Positions 52,936 through 63,096 of a stretch of 64,000 nt of DNA are shown here, piece by piece; the first letter of the stretch is position 1, and each line of letters starts with the position of its first letter. The position numbers and the translations under genes were made by a program. Source of the DNA: Legionella birminghamensis (GTDB lineage Bacteria; Pseudomonadota; Gammaproteobacteria; Legionellales; Legionellaceae); the NCBI RefSeq assembly GCF_900452515.1, contig NZ_UGNW01000001.1, positions 1,178,001-1,242,000 of the forward strand, given 5' to 3'. The notes under the pieces were generated by a model. The model did no database searches. It saw only the letters and a program-made list of their open reading frames with translations, and was not told where the DNA came from.

Positions 52936-53339
52936 AATTACTAGGTAAGGGACTGGCTCTTTTTTTCTTCCTGGCCACTGCTGCACATGCAGCAGGCTCA
53001 GGGGAACCGGGTTTAAGTAATGCTGAATTGCTAAGAATTCTCATTGGCTTATTGTTTGTCATTGTATTAATTCTTGCCTTTACCTGGCTGTTAAAACAGT
53101 TAAATCGAATGGGAAATTATAAAAACGCTAATCTTGAGGTGATTAGCTCCTCACCTCTAGGCCCGCGCGAAAGAATACTGGTGTTGCGGGCGGGTGCGAG
53201 GTATTTATTATTAGGTGTGACCAGCAATAACATCAGTATCCTTTGCGATTTTGGAGAGCAACTTCCATCAGGTTTTGAAAAACAGAAAGAGGCTGGTTTC
53301 GCTGACCTTCTTAAAAACGCCCTGAGGACAAAGTCTTAA
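52932..53339 (+). CDS. fliO: Flagellar biosynthesis protein FliO
   Basis: 135-residue single-pass membrane protein that helps assemble the FliP ring of the flagellar export gate. An N-terminal signal-like segment is followed by a membrane helix ([20 protein letters not shown]) and a cytoplasmic part with the FliO motif [21 protein letters not shown]. It overlaps fliN by four bases and fliP by one. Confidence 0.92.
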   Translation: MKLLGKGLALFFFLATAAHAAGSGEPGLSNAELLRILIGLLFVIVLILAFTWLLKQLNRMGNYKNANLEVISSSPLGPRERILVLRAGARYLLLGVTSNNISILCDFGEQLPSGFEKQKEAGFADLLKNALRTKS

Positions 53340-54076
53340 TGAAACGATTTACTTTTGCCCTACTGTTTTTGCTGATTCCTTCCCTTGCCTTCGCGTCTAA
53401 TCTCTCATTGCCGGCAGTGACGGTCAGCCCTTCTGCCAATGGTGAAACCTATAGCGTCAATTTACAGATTATTCTGTTAATGACACTGTTAAGCGTTATT
53501 CCCGGCCTGTTGATGGCGATGACCTCCTTTACGCGTATCATTATTGTCTTATCAATGTTACGCCAGGCGATTGGCTTAGGCCAGACACCCACCAATCAAA
53601 TTCTGATAGGTATTTCACTTTTTCTGACCTTTTTTGTGATGTGGCCAGTATTTAATCAAATCAATCAGGAAGCCATCCAACCGTACATCAGTGAACAAAT
53701 TGATTTCCCCCAGGCCTTGAACCGGGCCACGCAACCTTTAAAGCAATTCATGCTCCGGCAAACGCGAAAAAATGATCTGGCCTTATTTGAAAAGTTTGGC
53801 AAGGAGCAATTCGCCAATGTGTCTGATATTCCCATGCAGATTGTCATTCCTGCATTTGTGACCAGTGAATTGAAAACCGCTTTTCAAATCGGTTTTATCC
53901 TGTTTCTGCCTTTTTTAATTATTGATATGGTAGTGGCTTCCGTGCTGATGGCAATGGGGATGATGATGTTATCCCCCCTTATCATTTCTTTGCCTTTCAA
54001 AATAATGCTGTTTGTAATGGTAGATGGCTGGACTCTGGTATTGGGGTCGCTTGCCTCGAGTTTTGCAATGAGCTAG
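53339..54076 (+). CDS. fliP: Flagellar export gate protein FliP
   Basis: Core channel subunit of the flagellar type III export gate. A cleavable signal peptide (ends LAFA) precedes the membrane domain with [20 protein letters not shown] and [19 protein letters not shown], both family signatures; the C-terminal [15 protein letters not shown] motif is also present. 245 residues, normal. Stop of fliO and start overlap by one base. Confidence 0.96.
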   Translation: MKRFTFALLFLLIPSLAFASNLSLPAVTVSPSANGETYSVNLQIILLMTLLSVIPGLLMAMTSFTRIIIVLSMLRQAIGLGQTPTNQILIGISLFLTFFVMWPVFNQINQEAIQPYISEQIDFPQALNRATQPLKQFMLRQTRKNDLALFEKFGKEQFANVSDIPMQIVIPAFVTSELKTAFQIGFILFLPFLIIDMVVASVLMAMGMMMLSPLIISLPFKIMLFVMVDGWTLVLGSLASSFAMS

Positions 54077-54085
54077 GAGAAAATC

Positions 54086-54355
54086 ATGACAGCCGATTCT
54101 GTTTTATCCTTATTCAGCGAAGCTGTTTATGTAATGATTCTCCTGTTGCTGGTTCTGATTGTCCCGGGACTGGTGGTGGGCTTGATTGTCGCCATGTTTC
54201 AGGCTGCGACACAAATTAACGAAGCCAGTTTAAGTTTTATTCCCAAGCTGCTGGTTACTTTTTTAGTAATGGTGATAGCAGGCCCTTGGCTATTGAAAAC
54301 AATGATCAATTACACTGATAACTTATTCAGTAATATTCCTTATTTACTGGATTAA
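54086..54355 (+). CDS. fliQ: Flagellar export gate protein FliQ
   Basis: 89 residues with two membrane helices, part of the FliPQR channel. The family motif VGLIVAMFQAATQINEASLSF and PKLLVTFL are visible. Nine bases after fliP with GGAGAAAATC before the ATG. Confidence 0.95.
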   Translation: MTADSVLSLFSEAVYVMILLLLVLIVPGLVVGLIVAMFQAATQINEASLSFIPKLLVTFLVMVIAGPWLLKTMINYTDNLFSNIPYLLD

Positions 54356-54356
54356 T

Positions 54357-55127
54357 ATGGCCATTTCCTACCAAAGCATCATTCTTTATCTAAGCCAGAT
54401 TATCTGGCCGCTGGCGCGGATATCCGGATTATTTTTAGCAATGCCACTGATTTCTTCAGTATTACTGCCCAGAAGTATCCGCATTATTTTCGCTTTTACT
54501 CTGGCTCTGCTGGTCATGCCGTTTATTCCTCAGTCGATGTCTTTTTTATATTTTAAGTTAGACCATCTGTTTTTTCTGATCAATGAATTATTGCTAGGCT
54601 TGCTAATGGGCTTCGTGCTGCAATTAGTGTTTCAGATTTTTATTATCGGCGGCCAGATTATTGCCATGCAGGCGGGACTAGGTTTTGCTGTAATGGTTGA
54701 TCCGGCCAGCAAAGCCAGCGTTCCTTTAGTCAGTCAGCTGTATTTAATAATGGTCAGCCTTTTATTCCTGGCTTTGAATGGCCATCTTGCCTTACTGGAG
54801 ATCTTTCTTGACAGCTTCAGAATAAAACCAATCGGCCAGTTTAATGTGGGGATTGCCGAGTTTTCTTCAGTACTGGGATTTTCTGCCTGGATGATGAAAG
54901 AATCAGTCCTGGTCTCCCTTCCCGCTATTCTTTCGCTGTTACTGGTCAGTCTTGCTTTTGGCGTCATGAGCAGAGTCGCGCCTCAACTTAATTTATTTTC
55001 GATTGGATTTCCAATCACCTTGCTGATGGGCTTTATTATTATACGCTTCAGTTTGCCCGGCCTCTTCGATCAAATGGCTGATAGCATTGAGCAGGGTCTA
55101 ACACTTATCAAAGGGATGTTGCACTGA
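54357..55127 (+). CDS. fliR: Flagellar export gate protein FliR
   Basis: 256-residue membrane protein of the export gate; several hydrophobic helices, with the FliR-type stretch IIAMQAGLGFAVMVDPASKAS and SRVAPQLNLFSIGFPITLLMG. It begins one base after the fliQ stop and overlaps flhB by one base. Confidence 0.95.
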   Translation: MAISYQSIILYLSQIIWPLARISGLFLAMPLISSVLLPRSIRIIFAFTLALLVMPFIPQSMSFLYFKLDHLFFLINELLLGLLMGFVLQLVFQIFIIGGQIIAMQAGLGFAVMVDPASKASVPLVSQLYLIMVSLLFLALNGHLALLEIFLDSFRIKPIGQFNVGIAEFSSVLGFSAWMMKESVLVSLPAILSLLLVSLAFGVMSRVAPQLNLFSIGFPITLLMGFIIIRFSLPGLFDQMADSIEQGLTLIKGMLH

Positions 55128-56269
55128 TGGCCGAAGAAGAACAATCCCAGGAAAAAACCGAACAGCCTTCGGCCAAACGTATTCGGGAAGCCAGGGAAAA
55201 AGGGCAGGTGCTTCGTTCCAAGGATTTCAATGCGACGCTTATTCTCATTTTCTCAAGCCTGGGCTTTTTACTTTTAGGCCGTCATTTAGCGGATAAATCA
55301 AAATCATTAATGCAGCAATCCCTTCATTTCAATCTTGATTTGTTTAAAACTGATGCCGACCTGTTTTATAAAATACGGGAAATCCTGTCCCTGGGAATTG
55401 GCATTGGACTGCCCACCCTGTTGCTAATTCTTCTTCTGTCGGTGATTGCCCCTTTACTGATTGGCGGATGGGTCTGCTCCTTTGAAGCAGTGCGGCCACA
55501 GCTCTCACGTATGAACCCCATGAAAGGTCTCAAACGTATGGTTTCCCTTAAAGCGATGGTTGAAATGACCAAGTCCTTTCTTAAATTTTTACTCGTCGCA
55601 TCAGTGGCTCTGATTATTTTACACTGGCAAATCCCATCCCTGATGGCACTGGCCAACTTCTCTGTTGAGACAGCTATTGGCGAAGGGCTTCGAATAATCT
55701 CAATTTCCTTTCTGATGGTTTGTTCCTGTTTAATCCTGATTGCGGCTTTGGACGTCCCTTTTCAATGGTATGAGTATCAGAAACAGTTAAAGATGACTCG
55801 TCAGGAAGTGAAAGATGAATATAAAGAAACCGAGGGTAAACCTGAGGTTAAAGGGCATATCAGACGAATGCAGCAGGAGATTTCCCGACGGCGTATGATG
55901 GCGGAAGTGCCGAAAGCGGACGTCGTGCTAACCAATCCGACACATTTTGCAGTCGCGCTCCAGTATAAACAAAAGGGAAATCGGGCGCCAGTCGTTGTTG
56001 CCAAGGGTAAGGACATGATCGCATTCCAGATTAATAAAGTGGCATTGTCCCATAAGGTTCCCATCCTGTCCTTGCCGCCGCTAACCAGGGCAATTTATTT
56101 TTCGACCGGTCTGAATAAGGAAATCCCGAGAGGCTTATATGTAGCAGTGGCACAAGTCCTGGCCTACATTTTCCAATTAAAAAATCGTCAATATTATGAA
56201 CGGCAACCGTCAACATTAAACGATTTACCTATCCCAGAGGAACTAAGACGCAGCGAGGAGGGCAACTGA
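55127..56269 (+). CDS. flhB: Flagellar export switch protein FlhB
   Basis: Controls substrate class switching of the flagellar export apparatus. The N-terminal EKTEQPSAKRIREAREKGQV is typical, four membrane helices follow, and the self-cleaving NPTH site is at residues 270-273 in VLTNPTHFAVALQY. 380 residues, normal. It overlaps both fliR and flhA by one base. Confidence 0.96.
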   Translation: MAEEEQSQEKTEQPSAKRIREAREKGQVLRSKDFNATLILIFSSLGFLLLGRHLADKSKSLMQQSLHFNLDLFKTDADLFYKIREILSLGIGIGLPTLLLILLLSVIAPLLIGGWVCSFEAVRPQLSRMNPMKGLKRMVSLKAMVEMTKSFLKFLLVASVALIILHWQIPSLMALANFSVETAIGEGLRIISISFLMVCSCLILIAALDVPFQWYEYQKQLKMTRQEVKDEYKETEGKPEVKGHIRRMQQEISRRRMMAEVPKADVVLTNPTHFAVALQYKQKGNRAPVVVAKGKDMIAFQINKVALSHKVPILSLPPLTRAIYFSTGLNKEIPRGLYVAVAQVLAYIFQLKNRQYYERQPSTLNDLPIPEELRRSEEGN

Positions 56270-58350
56270 TGAATTCCTGGTTACAAACGATTAAATTATG
56301 GATTAATCAGGGGCTTGGCACACCGTTAATGATGGTGATCATGCTTAGTATGATGATGCTTCCATTACCAGCCTTTCTGTTAGATATTTTTTTCACCTTC
56401 AACATCGCCTTATCGCTTATCGTACTACTCGCGGTTATTTACAGTGAACGTCCGCTGGATCTGGCGGTATTTCCAACCGTCATTCTTATTGCCACATTGC
56501 TTCGCCTTGCGTTAAACGTCGCTTCTACACGCATTGTCTTGCTGAATGGCCAAAACGGAACAGATGCTGCCGGCCAGGTTATCCAGTCCTTTGGTGAGGT
56601 GGTTATTGGCGGCAATTATGCAGTAGGGCTAGTGGTTTTTATTATTCTGGTCGTCATTAATTTTGTCGTTGTCACTAAGGGGGCCGGAAGAGTTTCAGAA
56701 GTGAGCGCACGCTTCACCTTAGACTCTTTACCAGGAAAGCAAATGGCAATTGATGCTGATTTAAACGCGGGACTGATTAATCAGGAGCAGGCGGTTAAAC
56801 GCCGGGCGGAAGTGGCACAAGAAGCCGATTTCTATGGATCGATGGATGGAGCCAGCAAGTTTGTACGCGGAGATGCGATTGCCGGTATTTTAATCCTGCT
56901 GATTAATATGATCGGCGGCTTGATCATTGGTGTTTTGCAGCATGGCATGTCTTTAAATGATGCTTTGCACAATTACATTTTACTAACCATCGGTGACGGC
57001 CTGGTGGCACAGGTGCCCTCGCTGGTGCTTTCAACCGCAGCGGCAATTATCGTTACCCGTGTATCCAGCGCGCAAAACATGAGTCAGGCTTTAGTCAAAC
57101 AAGTGTTTGGCCAGCCCAAGGCGCTGATTATCTCGGCGGGTATAATTGGCCTGATAGGTCTGGTGCCGGGTATGCCGCATATTGCCTTTCTGCTATTAGC
57201 AGGGGGAATAGGGACTATGGCTTATCTTTTAATTCGGGGCAATCAGGAAAAAGCGAAAAGGGATAAGCTGGTAGAGGCGGCGCTCGAGCCGGCAAGAGAT
57301 AATTTACTGGCTTCCGAATTAAGCTGGGATGATGTTAACCCGGTGGATGTCATTGGACTAGAAGTGGGGTATCGCCTTATCCCACTGGTTGATAGTACTC
57401 AGGGCGGCGTACTGTTATCCAGAATAAAAGGGGTAAGGAAAAAGATTTCCCAGGAATTGGGCTTTTTGATTCCAACCGTGCATATCCGGGATAATCTGGA
57501 TCTGAAACCCAATCACTATCGCATTAGTCTGGCCGGTGTAATTATGGGCGAAGCCCCTGTGTTTAATGATCGGTTACTGGCAATCAATCCTGGTCAGGTT
57601 TTTGGAGAGCTGGATGGACAGGCTACCCGCGATCCGGCCTTTGGATTGGATGCAGTTTGGATTAATGAGGGTCAAAAAGAACTGGCTCATACTTATGGTT
57701 ATACCGTAGTGGATGCTTCAACCGTAATCGCCACACACCTGAGTCAAATCCTGGAGCAGAATAGCCAGCAGCTATTAGGTTACGAGGAAACTCAGCAGCT
57801 GCTCGATAAATTATCATTGTCTTCCCCAAAACTGGTTAAAGAACTGGTGCCTGATAATTTATCGCTGGGAGCGGTCAATAAGGTACTCCAAGGATTGCTT
57901 ATTGAGCATATCCCCTTAACTGACATCCGTACTATCGTCGAGACCCTGGCGGAGGCGGCCTTAAAATCGAAAGATCCAGATTACCTGATTGCACAGGTCA
58001 GAGTTTCCCTGTCGCGTCTGATAACTCAGAAAATGAGCGGTTTGGATGAAGAATTGCAAATTATTACGCTCAAGCCTGAGCTGGAACAATTATTGCAGCA
58101 TTCACTGCAAAATAGTAATGGACAAAACGTTAGCTTTGAACCAGGTATGGCAGATAAAATACAACAAGCCTTACTGGGGTTTGCCAATCAGCAACAAGCG
58201 CGTCAGCAATTGGCCGTTTTAGTAGTCCAGCCGGGGATTCGATCCATCCTGGCACGTTTTGTGCGTAATATTTCCAGTAATCTGCATGTAATGTCCTATC
58301 AGGAAATACCGGATAACAAACAGATTAGAATAGTGGGTACAGTTGGATAA
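56269..58350 (+). CDS. flhA: Flagellar export protein FlhA
   Basis: Largest export gate component, 693 residues. The N-terminal half has about eight membrane helices, with the FHIPEP-type region as RPLDLAVFPTVILIATLLRL and GRVSEVSARFTLDSLPGKQM. The C-terminal cytosolic domain docks chaperone-substrate pairs. It overlaps flhB by one base; flhF follows after 12 bases. Confidence 0.96.
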   Translation: MNSWLQTIKLWINQGLGTPLMMVIMLSMMMLPLPAFLLDIFFTFNIALSLIVLLAVIYSERPLDLAVFPTVILIATLLRLALNVASTRIVLLNGQNGTDAAGQVIQSFGEVVIGGNYAVGLVVFIILVVINFVVVTKGAGRVSEVSARFTLDSLPGKQMAIDADLNAGLINQEQAVKRRAEVAQEADFYGSMDGASKFVRGDAIAGILILLINMIGGLIIGVLQHGMSLNDALHNYILLTIGDGLVAQVPSLVLSTAAAIIVTRVSSAQNMSQALVKQVFGQPKALIISAGIIGLIGLVPGMPHIAFLLLAGGIGTMAYLLIRGNQEKAKRDKLVEAALEPARDNLLASELSWDDVNPVDVIGLEVGYRLIPLVDSTQGGVLLSRIKGVRKKISQELGFLIPTVHIRDNLDLKPNHYRISLAGVIMGEAPVFNDRLLAINPGQVFGELDGQATRDPAFGLDAVWINEGQKELAHTYGYTVVDASTVIATHLSQILEQNSQQLLGYEETQQLLDKLSLSSPKLVKELVPDNLSLGAVNKVLQGLLIEHIPLTDIRTIVETLAEAALKSKDPDYLIAQVRVSLSRLITQKMSGLDEELQIITLKPELEQLLQHSLQNSNGQNVSFEPGMADKIQQALLGFANQQQARQQLAVLVVQPGIRSILARFVRNISSNLHVMSYQEIPDNKQIRIVGTVG

Positions 58351-58362
58351 TAAGGGATTTTT

Positions 58363-59493
58363 ATGAAAATAAAACGTTTCACCGCAACAGATACACGCTC
58401 CGCTATGCAGCAGATCAAATCCGTTTTTGGGCCTGATGCAGTTATTTTATCCAGTTCAAAAGTGGACAATGGTGTGGAGATTGTGGCTGCTATTGATTTC
58501 GATGAAACAATTCTAAGCCCTGAAGCTGCTCTATCCACTGTCGAACGCAGCGAGCCAGCTGCAGCAGTGTCTTCCCCCCTGGATGAAATGAAGCAGGAAA
58601 TCCAGACCTTAAGGGGTATGCTGGAGGCACAGTTGCGGGGAACAGTTGGCAGGCAAGAGCCTCTTCATACTATTCTGATGCAAAAACTGCTCTACCTTGG
58701 CGCCAGTCAATTAACAGCATCATCACTGATAGCGCATATCAATCCTGCGCTTAACCAGCAGAGTGCCTGGCAGGAACTCTTGGGGCGTTTCTCCGAGACA
58801 TTGCCTATTTTTGACAGTCGACGCATAGAAGAAGGAGGCATATATGCCTTCGTTGGGCCAACCGGCGTTGGCAAAACAACAACACTGGCAAAGATTGCCG
58901 CCCGGTTTGTTCTGCGTTTTGGCGCTGACAAACTCGGTTTGATTACCATGGATACCTATAGAATAGCTGCTCAGGAGCAGTTAATTGTCTACGGAAAAAT
59001 TCTGGGTGTGCCGGTTTGTGTGGCTCATGATGAACTGTCTTTATCCAGGGTCATCAGCCAGCTTAATGATAAAAAACTTATTTTAATTGATACTGCAGGG
59101 ATGAATCCTGCGGATGAGCGTGTAGGCAGGCAAATGGATCTGCTAAGCAGCCATCTCCATTCAATTTCTACGGTATTGGTATTGCCTGCAACCAGTCATT
59201 ATCAGGTCATCATTGAAGCCATTAAACGTTACCAGGCCAGCCGCGTGGAGCAGTGTGTAGTTACAAAGCTGGATGAATGTCTGGCCCTGGGAGGGGTATT
59301 GAGCGCTATTGCCGAAACCGGTATTGGTGTCAGTTATGTAACGAATGGGCAACGAGTGCCGGAAGATATCAAACTGGCAACCCGTTATCAGCTAATCGAA
59401 CAGTTTGCCGAGCAGGAGCAACGCATCAACGAATATAACAATGCGGCCCAAACGATTCAGAGTGCTGCGAGGAGGTTTTATGTCGAAGATTGA
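58363..59493 (+). CDS. flhF: Flagellar placement GTPase FlhF
   Basis: SRP-type GTPase that places and starts polar flagella. The N-terminal MKIKRFTATDTRSAMQQIK and the NG domain with P loop VGPTGVGKTTTLAKIA (near 165-178), MDTYRIAAQEQL, IDTAGM and TKLDE motifs are clear. 376 residues, on the short side for FlhF. Its end overlaps the flhG start by 14 bases. With FlhG it suggests polar flagellation. Confidence 0.95.
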   Translation: MKIKRFTATDTRSAMQQIKSVFGPDAVILSSSKVDNGVEIVAAIDFDETILSPEAALSTVERSEPAAAVSSPLDEMKQEIQTLRGMLEAQLRGTVGRQEPLHTILMQKLLYLGASQLTASSLIAHINPALNQQSAWQELLGRFSETLPIFDSRRIEEGGIYAFVGPTGVGKTTTLAKIAARFVLRFGADKLGLITMDTYRIAAQEQLIVYGKILGVPVCVAHDELSLSRVISQLNDKKLILIDTAGMNPADERVGRQMDLLSSHLHSISTVLVLPATSHYQVIIEAIKRYQASRVEQCVVTKLDECLALGGVLSAIAETGIGVSYVTNGQRVPEDIKLATRYQLIEQFAEQEQRINEYNNAAQTIQSAARRFYVED

Positions 59494-60349
59494 GCAGGCT
59501 ATTGATGATCAGGCTGCGGGTTTACGAAATATTAGCCGTTCAAAACCGGTCAAGGTGATTGCTGTATCCGCTGGAAAAGGCGGTGTTGGTAAAAGCAATG
59601 TCTCTGTCAATCTGGCTGTAGCGCTTGCGCAGATGAATAAGAAAGTGCTGTTGCTGGATGCTGATCTGGGACTGGCCAATATTGATATCATGCTTGGTTT
59701 ACACACCAAATTTAATTTATCGCATGTCATTCAGGGGATATGCCATCTGGCAGATATCCTGTTAACCGGCCCCTATGACATTCGTATTGTTCCTGCTGCC
59801 TCAGGTACCGATTACATGACCCAGCTAAGCCCCAGTGAGCATGCTGGTATTATTGATGCCTTTAATGAACTAACGGATGATTTTGATTATATGATTATTG
59901 ATACGGCGGCAGGCATTTCAGATACTGTTCTGAGCTTTGTCCGGTCTTCACAGGAAGTGGTTGTGGTTGTTTGTGACGAACCGACTTCATTGACTGACGC
60001 GTATGCTTTAATCAAAGTAATGAGCAAACGTTATGAGTGGAGCCATTTCCATATCCTTGCGAATATGGTGAGAAATTTACGCGAAGGACGTGAGTTATTT
60101 AACAAACTTTACCGCGTCGCAGAACAGTTTCTGGATGTCAGTCTGGATTATCTTGGAGCAATCCCCTTTGATGAAAGAGTGCATGAAGCGGTAAAAAAAC
60201 AGAAAGCAGTGCTTGCGGCATTCCCGGACTCGAATGCTTCGAAAGCATTTAGAAACCTGGCAAAAAATGTTGAAAAATGGCCATTTAAACCTGTATTGGG
60301 AGGCAATACCAGCTTTTTTCTGGAGCGTTTGGTAGCCGGTGAACATTAG
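59480..60349 (+). CDS. flhG: Flagellar number regulator FlhG/FleN (MinD-like)
   Basis: MinD/ParA-type ATPase that limits flagellar number by opposing FlhF and the FleQ activator. The deviant Walker A is SAGKGGVGKSN (residues 30-40), Walker B region IDTAAGISD and the switch DADLGLANIDIMLGL. The ATG at 59480 with GAGGAGG upstream gives 289 residues; the longer frame from 59405 has no such site. The last helix is a candidate membrane-targeting sequence (NTSFFLERLVAGEH). Confidence 0.95.
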   Translation: MSKIEQAIDDQAAGLRNISRSKPVKVIAVSAGKGGVGKSNVSVNLAVALAQMNKKVLLLDADLGLANIDIMLGLHTKFNLSHVIQGICHLADILLTGPYDIRIVPAASGTDYMTQLSPSEHAGIIDAFNELTDDFDYMIIDTAAGISDTVLSFVRSSQEVVVVVCDEPTSLTDAYALIKVMSKRYEWSHFHILANMVRNLREGRELFNKLYRVAEQFLDVSLDYLGAIPFDERVHEAVKKQKAVLAAFPDSNASKAFRNLAKNVEKWPFKPVLGGNTSFFLERLVAGEH

Positions 60350-60398
60350 GATCTGTCCTGAAAAGGAATTTTTCAATAAGAAAAATAAGGAGACAGTC

Positions 60399-61115
60399 GT
60401 GGATGCTTTGGCAGCTTACGGCAAGGTAAATCAGCAAACCCAGGAAACTCTGGTGAAAGCGCATGCCATTATGGTTAAACGAATTGCGCATCATCTGATG
60501 GTTCGTTTACCGCAAACGGTGCAGCTCGATGATCTCATCCAGGCAGGAATGCTGGGGCTACTCGAAGCTGTCAGGCATTATGATTCTACTAAAGGAGCTT
60601 CCTTTGAAACCTATGCCGGTATCCGGATCCGCGGGCATATGTTAGATGAAGTGCGCCGCAATGACTGGGTGCCAAGATCGGTTTATCGCAATGGGAGAAT
60701 GATTTCTGAAGCGGTCAAGCAGGTCGAGAACCGCCTGGGGCGTGAAGCCAAAGACAGCGAGGTTGCAGCAGAGCTGAATTTAAAGCTTGATGAATATTAT
60801 GAAATGCTGCAGGACTCGGCGGGCAGTCAGTTATATGGATTTGATGATTTGGGTGTCACCGAAGATGTATTAAAGGGTGAGGGCTATCAAAGCGAACCGC
60901 ATACGCATGTTATTCAGGAAGACATGCTGGCAAGACTGACTCATATTATTGAAGGTTTGCCGAAAAAAGAACGGCTGGTTTTATCCCTGTATTATGAGCA
61001 GGATTTGAATCTAAAGGAGATCGGGGAGGTCTTGGGCGTCAGTGAATCGCGTGTTTCACAGATACACACTCAAGCGACTCTTCGTATCAGGGCACGCCTG
61101 TCAACAGAAGAATAG
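60399..61115 (+). CDS. fliA: Flagellar sigma factor FliA (sigma-28)
   Basis: Alternative sigma factor for late flagellar genes. Region 2 has LDDLIQAGMLGLLEAVRHYD and GHMLDEVRRNDWVPRSV; region 4 has the helix-turn-helix LNLKEIGEVLGVSESRVSQIH. The GTG at 60399 has AAGGAG nine bases before it and gives 238 residues, the usual length; the longer frame from 60339 overlaps flhG. In Legionella FliA links motility with transmissive-phase traits. Confidence 0.95.
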   Translation: MDALAAYGKVNQQTQETLVKAHAIMVKRIAHHLMVRLPQTVQLDDLIQAGMLGLLEAVRHYDSTKGASFETYAGIRIRGHMLDEVRRNDWVPRSVYRNGRMISEAVKQVENRLGREAKDSEVAAELNLKLDEYYEMLQDSAGSQLYGFDDLGVTEDVLKGEGYQSEPHTHVIQEDMLARLTHIIEGLPKKERLVLSLYYEQDLNLKEIGEVLGVSESRVSQIHTQATLRIRARLSTEE

Positions 61116-61121
61116 GTAATT

Positions 61122-61898
61122 ATGGATGGTTTAACATTTCTGGGCTTAATCACCGGTTTTACGGCGATTATTATCGGCCAAATGTTTGAGGGCGGCAGTC
61201 TGGCTTCCCTCATGAATTTCCCGGCGCTATTTATTGTCATGGGAGGCACTTTGGGTGCTGTTATGGTGCAAACTCCATGGAACACCTTTAAAAGGGCATT
61301 TAAAATTTTCCCCTGGATATTTTCCCCGCCGAAAAATTCTTTTGAGAAAAGCAAAGATCAACTGATTGATTTAGCGCGGAAAGCGAGACAACACGGGCTT
61401 CTAACACTTGAGCAGCATATGGAGACTGAAAATAATCCCCTGATGCGTCAGGGCCTGGAGTTGTTAGTCATTGGTGTGGACAAAATTACTATCCGCAATG
61501 TGCTTGAATCAGAAGTGGACCGCAGGGAGGATTATGATCTTCGTGCTGCGCATGTATTTGAGAGTATGGGAGGATATAGCCCTACAATCGGAATCCTCGG
61601 AGCCGTCCTGGGATTGATCCAGGTGATGCGTAATCTGGCCGATCCCGCTGAGCTAGGAGTGGGTATTGCTGTAGCATTCGTTGCCACTATTTATGGAGTC
61701 GGTTTAGCCAATCTTGTTTTCCTTCCAATTGCCAATAAACTGAAGTGCTGTATAGCCAATCAAATTCACCATGATGAGATGCTGGTGGAGGGGCTCGTAG
61801 CTATGGCCGGTGGAGAAAGCCCGAATATGCTAAACTTAAAGCTAAACAACTATGGACTCCATCAAGAGAATGCGCGGAAGAAAAGCAAAAAAGATTGA
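61122..61898 (+). CDS. motA: Flagellar stator protein MotA (PomA-like)
   Basis: Ion-channel stator subunit, 258 residues with four membrane helices. MDGLTFLGLITGFTAII, the charged cytoplasmic loop (about 60-150), and the later helices with ESMGGYSPTIGILGAVLGLI and AFVATIYGVGLANL are family marks; the proline in YSPTIG is at the usual place near the pore. It starts six bases after fliA and overlaps motB by 47 bases. Confidence 0.94.
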   Translation: MDGLTFLGLITGFTAIIIGQMFEGGSLASLMNFPALFIVMGGTLGAVMVQTPWNTFKRAFKIFPWIFSPPKNSFEKSKDQLIDLARKARQHGLLTLEQHMETENNPLMRQGLELLVIGVDKITIRNVLESEVDRREDYDLRAAHVFESMGGYSPTIGILGAVLGLIQVMRNLADPAELGVGIAVAFVATIYGVGLANLVFLPIANKLKCCIANQIHHDEMLVEGLVAMAGGESPNMLNLKLNNYGLHQENARKKSKKD

Positions 61899-62682
61899 AA
61901 AAGAAGATACACATCGCTGGATGGTTTCCTATGCTGATTTCATTACGCTGCTATTTGCTTTTTTTGTGGTCATGTATGCGATATCTTCCGTCAACGTTTC
62001 CAAGTATAAAAGCCTCGCCGATGGAATGCAGTCTGCTTTTAATCAGAACGGTAAACAGAAAGCCCCTATGGATAATAAAAAAGACGGGCAACTGGGCGGC
62101 ACATTAGACATCGATGCTTTTAATGATCTAGAACAAAAACTGGCTGAGTTACAGGACTCTGATTACAGTGCTAACAGGCAGAATGGTTGGATTGAACTGG
62201 ATATAAAGGCAGAAGCGCTTTTTGACAGCGGTAGCGCCGAGTTACGTCCGCTCGCTGTTATAAAGCTGATGAAAGTGGCCAATATACTGAAGAAAGTTTC
62301 CTTTCCTGTTGCATTGGAAGGCTATACTGACAATCTTCCCATCAGTACTCCGCAATATCCTTCAAACTGGGAGCTGTCGGCGGCAAGAGCGGCTGCTGTT
62401 GCCAGAATTCTGACTACCTATGGTGTTGATCCTGGACGTATTACGGTTACCGGATATGGGGAGCAATTCCCGGTTGCCGAAAATAACTCGGATGACGGCC
62501 GAGCGAAGAATCGACGGGTTAATCTTATTATTGCCAAAGATAAAACCATCCCCCGCCTTTTAAACCCGGCAGAGGGCAAAAATCAATTTAGTGTTGAGAC
62601 TAATCAAAAAAACAATGAGCCACCCCTTTCATTACAACCCAAAACTGATATGGTAATACCATTAGTCAAGGAGACACCATGA
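61852..62682 (+). CDS. motB: Flagellar stator protein MotB
   Basis: Stator subunit that anchors to peptidoglycan. The single membrane helix contains the ion-binding aspartate D29 in SYADFITLLFAFFVVMYA. The C-terminal OmpA-like peptidoglycan-binding domain shows EGYTDNLPIS, NWELSAARAAAVARIL and GYGEQFPVAENNSDDGRAKN. 276 residues. ATG at 61852 overlaps motA by 47 bases; ATG at 61870 is an alternative with AAGAGA closer. Confidence 0.94.
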   Translation: MDSIKRMRGRKAKKIEKEDTHRWMVSYADFITLLFAFFVVMYAISSVNVSKYKSLADGMQSAFNQNGKQKAPMDNKKDGQLGGTLDIDAFNDLEQKLAELQDSDYSANRQNGWIELDIKAEALFDSGSAELRPLAVIKLMKVANILKKVSFPVALEGYTDNLPISTPQYPSNWELSAARAAAVARILTTYGVDPGRITVTGYGEQFPVAENNSDDGRAKNRRVNLIIAKDKTIPRLLNPAEGKNQFSVETNQKNNEPPLSLQPKTDMVIPLVKETP

Positions 62683-63083
62683 TGTTAATCGTCAGTTGCG
62701 GCTTACTCATTTCCTGCTTTTTGGGCTTACTCTTATTGAAACAGAGAAAGCAAACCTCTCAGTTATTTATTCGGCTTGAACAACTCAGCAAATCAGTTGA
62801 ACGCTATCATTCGGAGCAGACTGCATTGGTTAATGCCGATTTGGTTTTTGCCAAACAATTAGCGGAATTAAATCGTCAGTTAGGAAGTATTGAATCACAG
62901 GTTCAGAAAATTGAAAACAAACGAAACAATGACGGTGGTTATCAGCATGCCCTGCGCATTTTGCAAATGGGCGGGGATAAAGAGGAGATCATTGATAATT
63001 GCCATTTATCCAATGCAGAAGCAGAGTTACTCATGAATTTGCATGCTTACAGGGAAGCGATAAAGACTTCGGAACAGGTTTGA
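62679..63083 (+). CDS. DUF2802-like single-pass membrane protein
   Basis: 134 residues with one N-terminal membrane helix (MLIVSCGLLISCFLGLLLL), then a coiled-coil segment (about 25-85) and a C-terminal helical part ending NLHAYREAIKTSE. The C-terminal pattern (ALRILQMGGDKEEIIDNCHLSNAEAELL) resembles DUF2802 proteins often found near flhF/fliA clusters. It overlaps motB by four bases (ATGA), so it is the last gene of the operon. Function unknown. Confidence 0.78.
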   Translation: MMLIVSCGLLISCFLGLLLLKQRKQTSQLFIRLEQLSKSVERYHSEQTALVNADLVFAKQLAELNRQLGSIESQVQKIENKRNNDGGYQHALRILQMGGDKEEIIDNCHLSNAEAELLMNLHAYREAIKTSEQV

Positions 63084-63096
63084 GTGCTGCTGGAAT